Shown here: piece after piece, positions 61,566 to 64,000 of the stretch
How the letters are laid out: each line of letters starts with the position of its first letter
How positions within the stretch are numbered: position 1 is the stretch's first letter
Assembly: GCA_013397795.1 (NCBI GenBank)
Contig: VZTJ01000079.1
Span: 432,128-496,127 of the forward strand
Source of the DNA: Orthonyx spaldingii
Taxonomy: Eukaryota; Chordata; Aves; Passeriformes; Orthonychidae
Direction of reading: 5' to 3'
DNA: 64,000 nucleotides
Notes under the pieces: generated by a model
Told to the model about the DNA's origin: nothing
What the model saw: the letters and a program-made list of their open reading frames with translations, nothing else
Databases searched by the model: none
Made by a program: the position numbers and the translations under genes

Positions 61566-64000
61566 GTTTCTAAACTCCTATCTGTTTGACTGACAATTTA
61601 ATATCTTTTTGGATCTTTTTTTCCCCCTTGGAAAGGGTTCCCCACTTCAAATGAAGGATGCTGTGCTTTTAATCAAATGTCAGGTTTGAACATCTCAGCT
61701 CCAGTCCTTTGGTGGAAAGCATTTGGCAATACAGGGCACGTCAAATTGAATAAAGCAGTAACAGCCTAGTAGAGGAAGAGAGCTCCCAAATATGTTCTCC
61801 TGCTTCAAGGTTATCTCTTAGGTTGAAGATTAGATGTTCATTTGCCTTGGCTTATGTCAGGGAGTGCTGCCTTGACTTGGAGAAGAACTTCCATCCCCTC
61901 AAAGTACAGACTATGCTACATTTAAGGCTGAAATCTTGAACAAAACTATACCTTCTATATATTGCTATACTTGAACAACCACTTCTGCTGAGTCTCACAG
62001 TAAAAATCTCTCATTCTCCTCCCAGAGAAGGTTTATGTAAATCTTAATTACTGCATCACACTTCCAATATTTACTGACATGCTGTAAATCCATTGTGTAC
62101 AAAGCAGACTAGGATCCAATAATACAGAGGCATTGTTTAATTATATGTTTATTAGCGCAGTAAAACTAATAATCCCCAGTAAAATCTTTGAAAATTATCC
62201 TGTCATGATAGAGTAATCACTGTCCTTTCAGCACAGGATAAAAGCACAGCAAGCAGAGATTGCTGTGTCACAAAGCTGTAGCAGGCACAGCGACACGGCC
62301 CCCAAGCCCCATTCATACTGTCAGTCTCACACAACCAACGCGTTTAAAAACATCCATTAGGAGAGCAATGGAATAATTCAACTTTCGGTGCCTGTATCAA
62401 TTACTTCATTTCAATGGGTCTCACTCACAGGGAATGGATTCTAAAAGCTCATTTTATACACACAGCTCTGATCCAAAGACAGAAACAGGGGATCTTCCCT
62501 TTGGATCAGCCATCTGTGAATGAGACCAGTCCCGACAAACCCTCTCTGGGGCAATTCAGCAGGGTTCTGGCAAGATGTTTTCGATATGTCCAGAGTACAT
62601 TCCTGTTCAGTCAGGTAGCATAAGGGCCTTTTGCTTTTTGCAGGTTTACTGTGCACATGTCCTCTTGGTTACTGTGTCCCATAATGCATGAGAATGCAGG
62701 CTGGTCATGTAACAGAGAAAATGTATATTTATAACCAGCTTTCCCTATAAATTAACCCTGATGGGGAGAAGAACACTTATTACAATGTGCATGTATTTTT
62801 CCACGTGGAGACAAAGCATCAATGTCTCTTTATCCGCTTGTGAGTTAAGAAGCTGTTCTTGAGCGTGTGGGCTGTGGCTGTTGCTAAGACAACTGCGGTG
62901 CAGCCATTTACAATGTCCGTGATCATGCACCACAAGCTGTAATTTACCCCCAGGTTCCTCATTTATTAGAGCAGAGAAACAGCAGGATGGTTGCTGCACC
63001 ATGTCCCACATGATATGAGTACTGTGAGCATGGCATGAGTGGCTGTCACCACCTGCTCTGGGTCTAAATGGATGCTGCATTTGAAAGGAAACCCAATACT
63101 TGGTAAACGCTTTGTCAAAGGAAAGTGTAACCTCTGAGCCTTGGAAAGGAAATGAAGGAAAACCCTACCACTTTGAAATTGCCTCAAATAAAACACACAT
63201 TATAGACTTTTGAAGACAAATAGACTTTTCTCAATTTTGGTGCATACCTGTAATGAGATCTAAATGTAAGAGTCCTTCAGAGACTGGGAAACAAGCAGGG
63301 AACAGCACGGTCTGGGGCTTTGCATTTTGTCACTCCATTACCTGGCAAGGAAAAGGGCAGTAATTAGGAGCCAGCAGTACTTCATGTAGTGTGTTTTACC
63401 ACTTGGGGGGGTGAGCTAACAACAGAAGTTCTTTGCTCTCTAAATGGTCCATAGCAGGTTGTTCACTTTCTGGGAACACCGTCAGAATCAGTCACCAACA
63501 TTAAAGTGTCCAACCTTGTCAGGAGGAGCACTCCTACCCTACAGCCTTCCCTAATGCCAGCAGTGCACAGAGTTAATTTGGCCAGCAGAGTCTTACATTC
63601 CTGTACTGGCTAAAATATAAAAGTATTGGAGGGCTTTTCTAAAGTCTGTGTGTTCTAATCCTATGACCATGCAAAAGTTAGTGATGAGTCACCAAAAGTT
63701 CATAAGATAGGGACGAGGAGAGAGGGATGTGCCATGCATGGGCTGGGCTGAGCAGTCACCTACTTGCACAAAGGCAGGACTGGAAGACATGGGGGCTAAC
63801 CAGGCAAGAGGAAGAAAGAGCACCTGAACACTCAGATTACTGTAGGAGCTATTAGGGCAGCAGCACCAGTCGACAGAATTCAGTAAAGCACTCTGATATT
63901 TCTGAATTTCAGTTTTCAAATCTTCACAGCACTTGCAGTGCACAATGGTGTCATATTGTCGCTGCAATGACACGGAGACATCAGAAGAAGCTGCTGCTTG
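61566..64000. other. Intronic non-coding tract to window end
   Basis: No exon, RNA gene or transposon is recognised. A run of seven G lies at 63405-63411. Open frames (111 codons or fewer) have no known motifs. The catalytic exon of CHST8, if the gene continues on this strand, must lie beyond the right edge. Confidence 0.55.

Overview
This looks like a stretch of a bird nuclear genome. The evidence is CR1 LINEs carrying the avian 3' octamer signature, ancient amniote SINE/LINE relics, vertebrate splice signals, and one exon of a vertebrate Golgi sulfotransferase gene. Nothing prokaryotic is present: there are no operons, ribosome binding sites, CRISPR arrays or prophage. Species cannot be fixed from the sequence alone.

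The one protein-coding exon I can support is on the + strand at 16440-16663. It has a pyrimidine-rich acceptor, about 115 nt of 5' UTR with two short upstream ORFs, and a start at 16555. The 36 complete codons give a five-residue tail, a membrane anchor and the start of a stem, and match the N-terminus of carbohydrate sulfotransferase 8 (CHST8, GalNAc-4-O-sulfotransferase 1). The reading frame meets a stop one codon past the splice donor, so the exon ends there. I found no exon carrying the catalytic domain. If the gene model is right, 16664-64000 is part of one intron longer than 47 kb, and 1-16439 is an upstream intron or 5' flank.

Layout: 1-16.4 kb is non-coding AT-rich DNA with a short CR1 relic (5136), a 35-bp tandem duplication (2596) and a possible split MIR (14120). 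The CHST8 exon is at 16.4-16.7 kb. A 0.7-kb sense-oriented CR1 3' end lies at 19.8-20.6 kb, followed by a 21-G run and a 29-N assembly gap at 21.4 kb. From 21.5 to 59.4 kb is non-coding, with a possible L3-type relic (31.7 kb), a small CpG-dense patch with clustered TGGCA motifs (34.9 kb), a second short CR1 relic (35.5 kb), a 137-bp-period AT-rich tandem duplication (42.5 kb), a MIR relic (47.1 kb) and a 31-bp duplication (50.5 kb). A 2.1-kb, frameshifted CR1 covering much of the reverse transcriptase lies on the - strand at 59.4-61.6 kb. The rest, to 64 kb, shows no gene.

Open reading frames of 60-166 codons occur throughout on both strands. Apart from the CHST8 exon and the CR1 remnants they show no recognisable domain. 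I see no new biological system; the observations worth checking are possible regulatory patches, small duplications and the 5' UTR architecture of CHST8.
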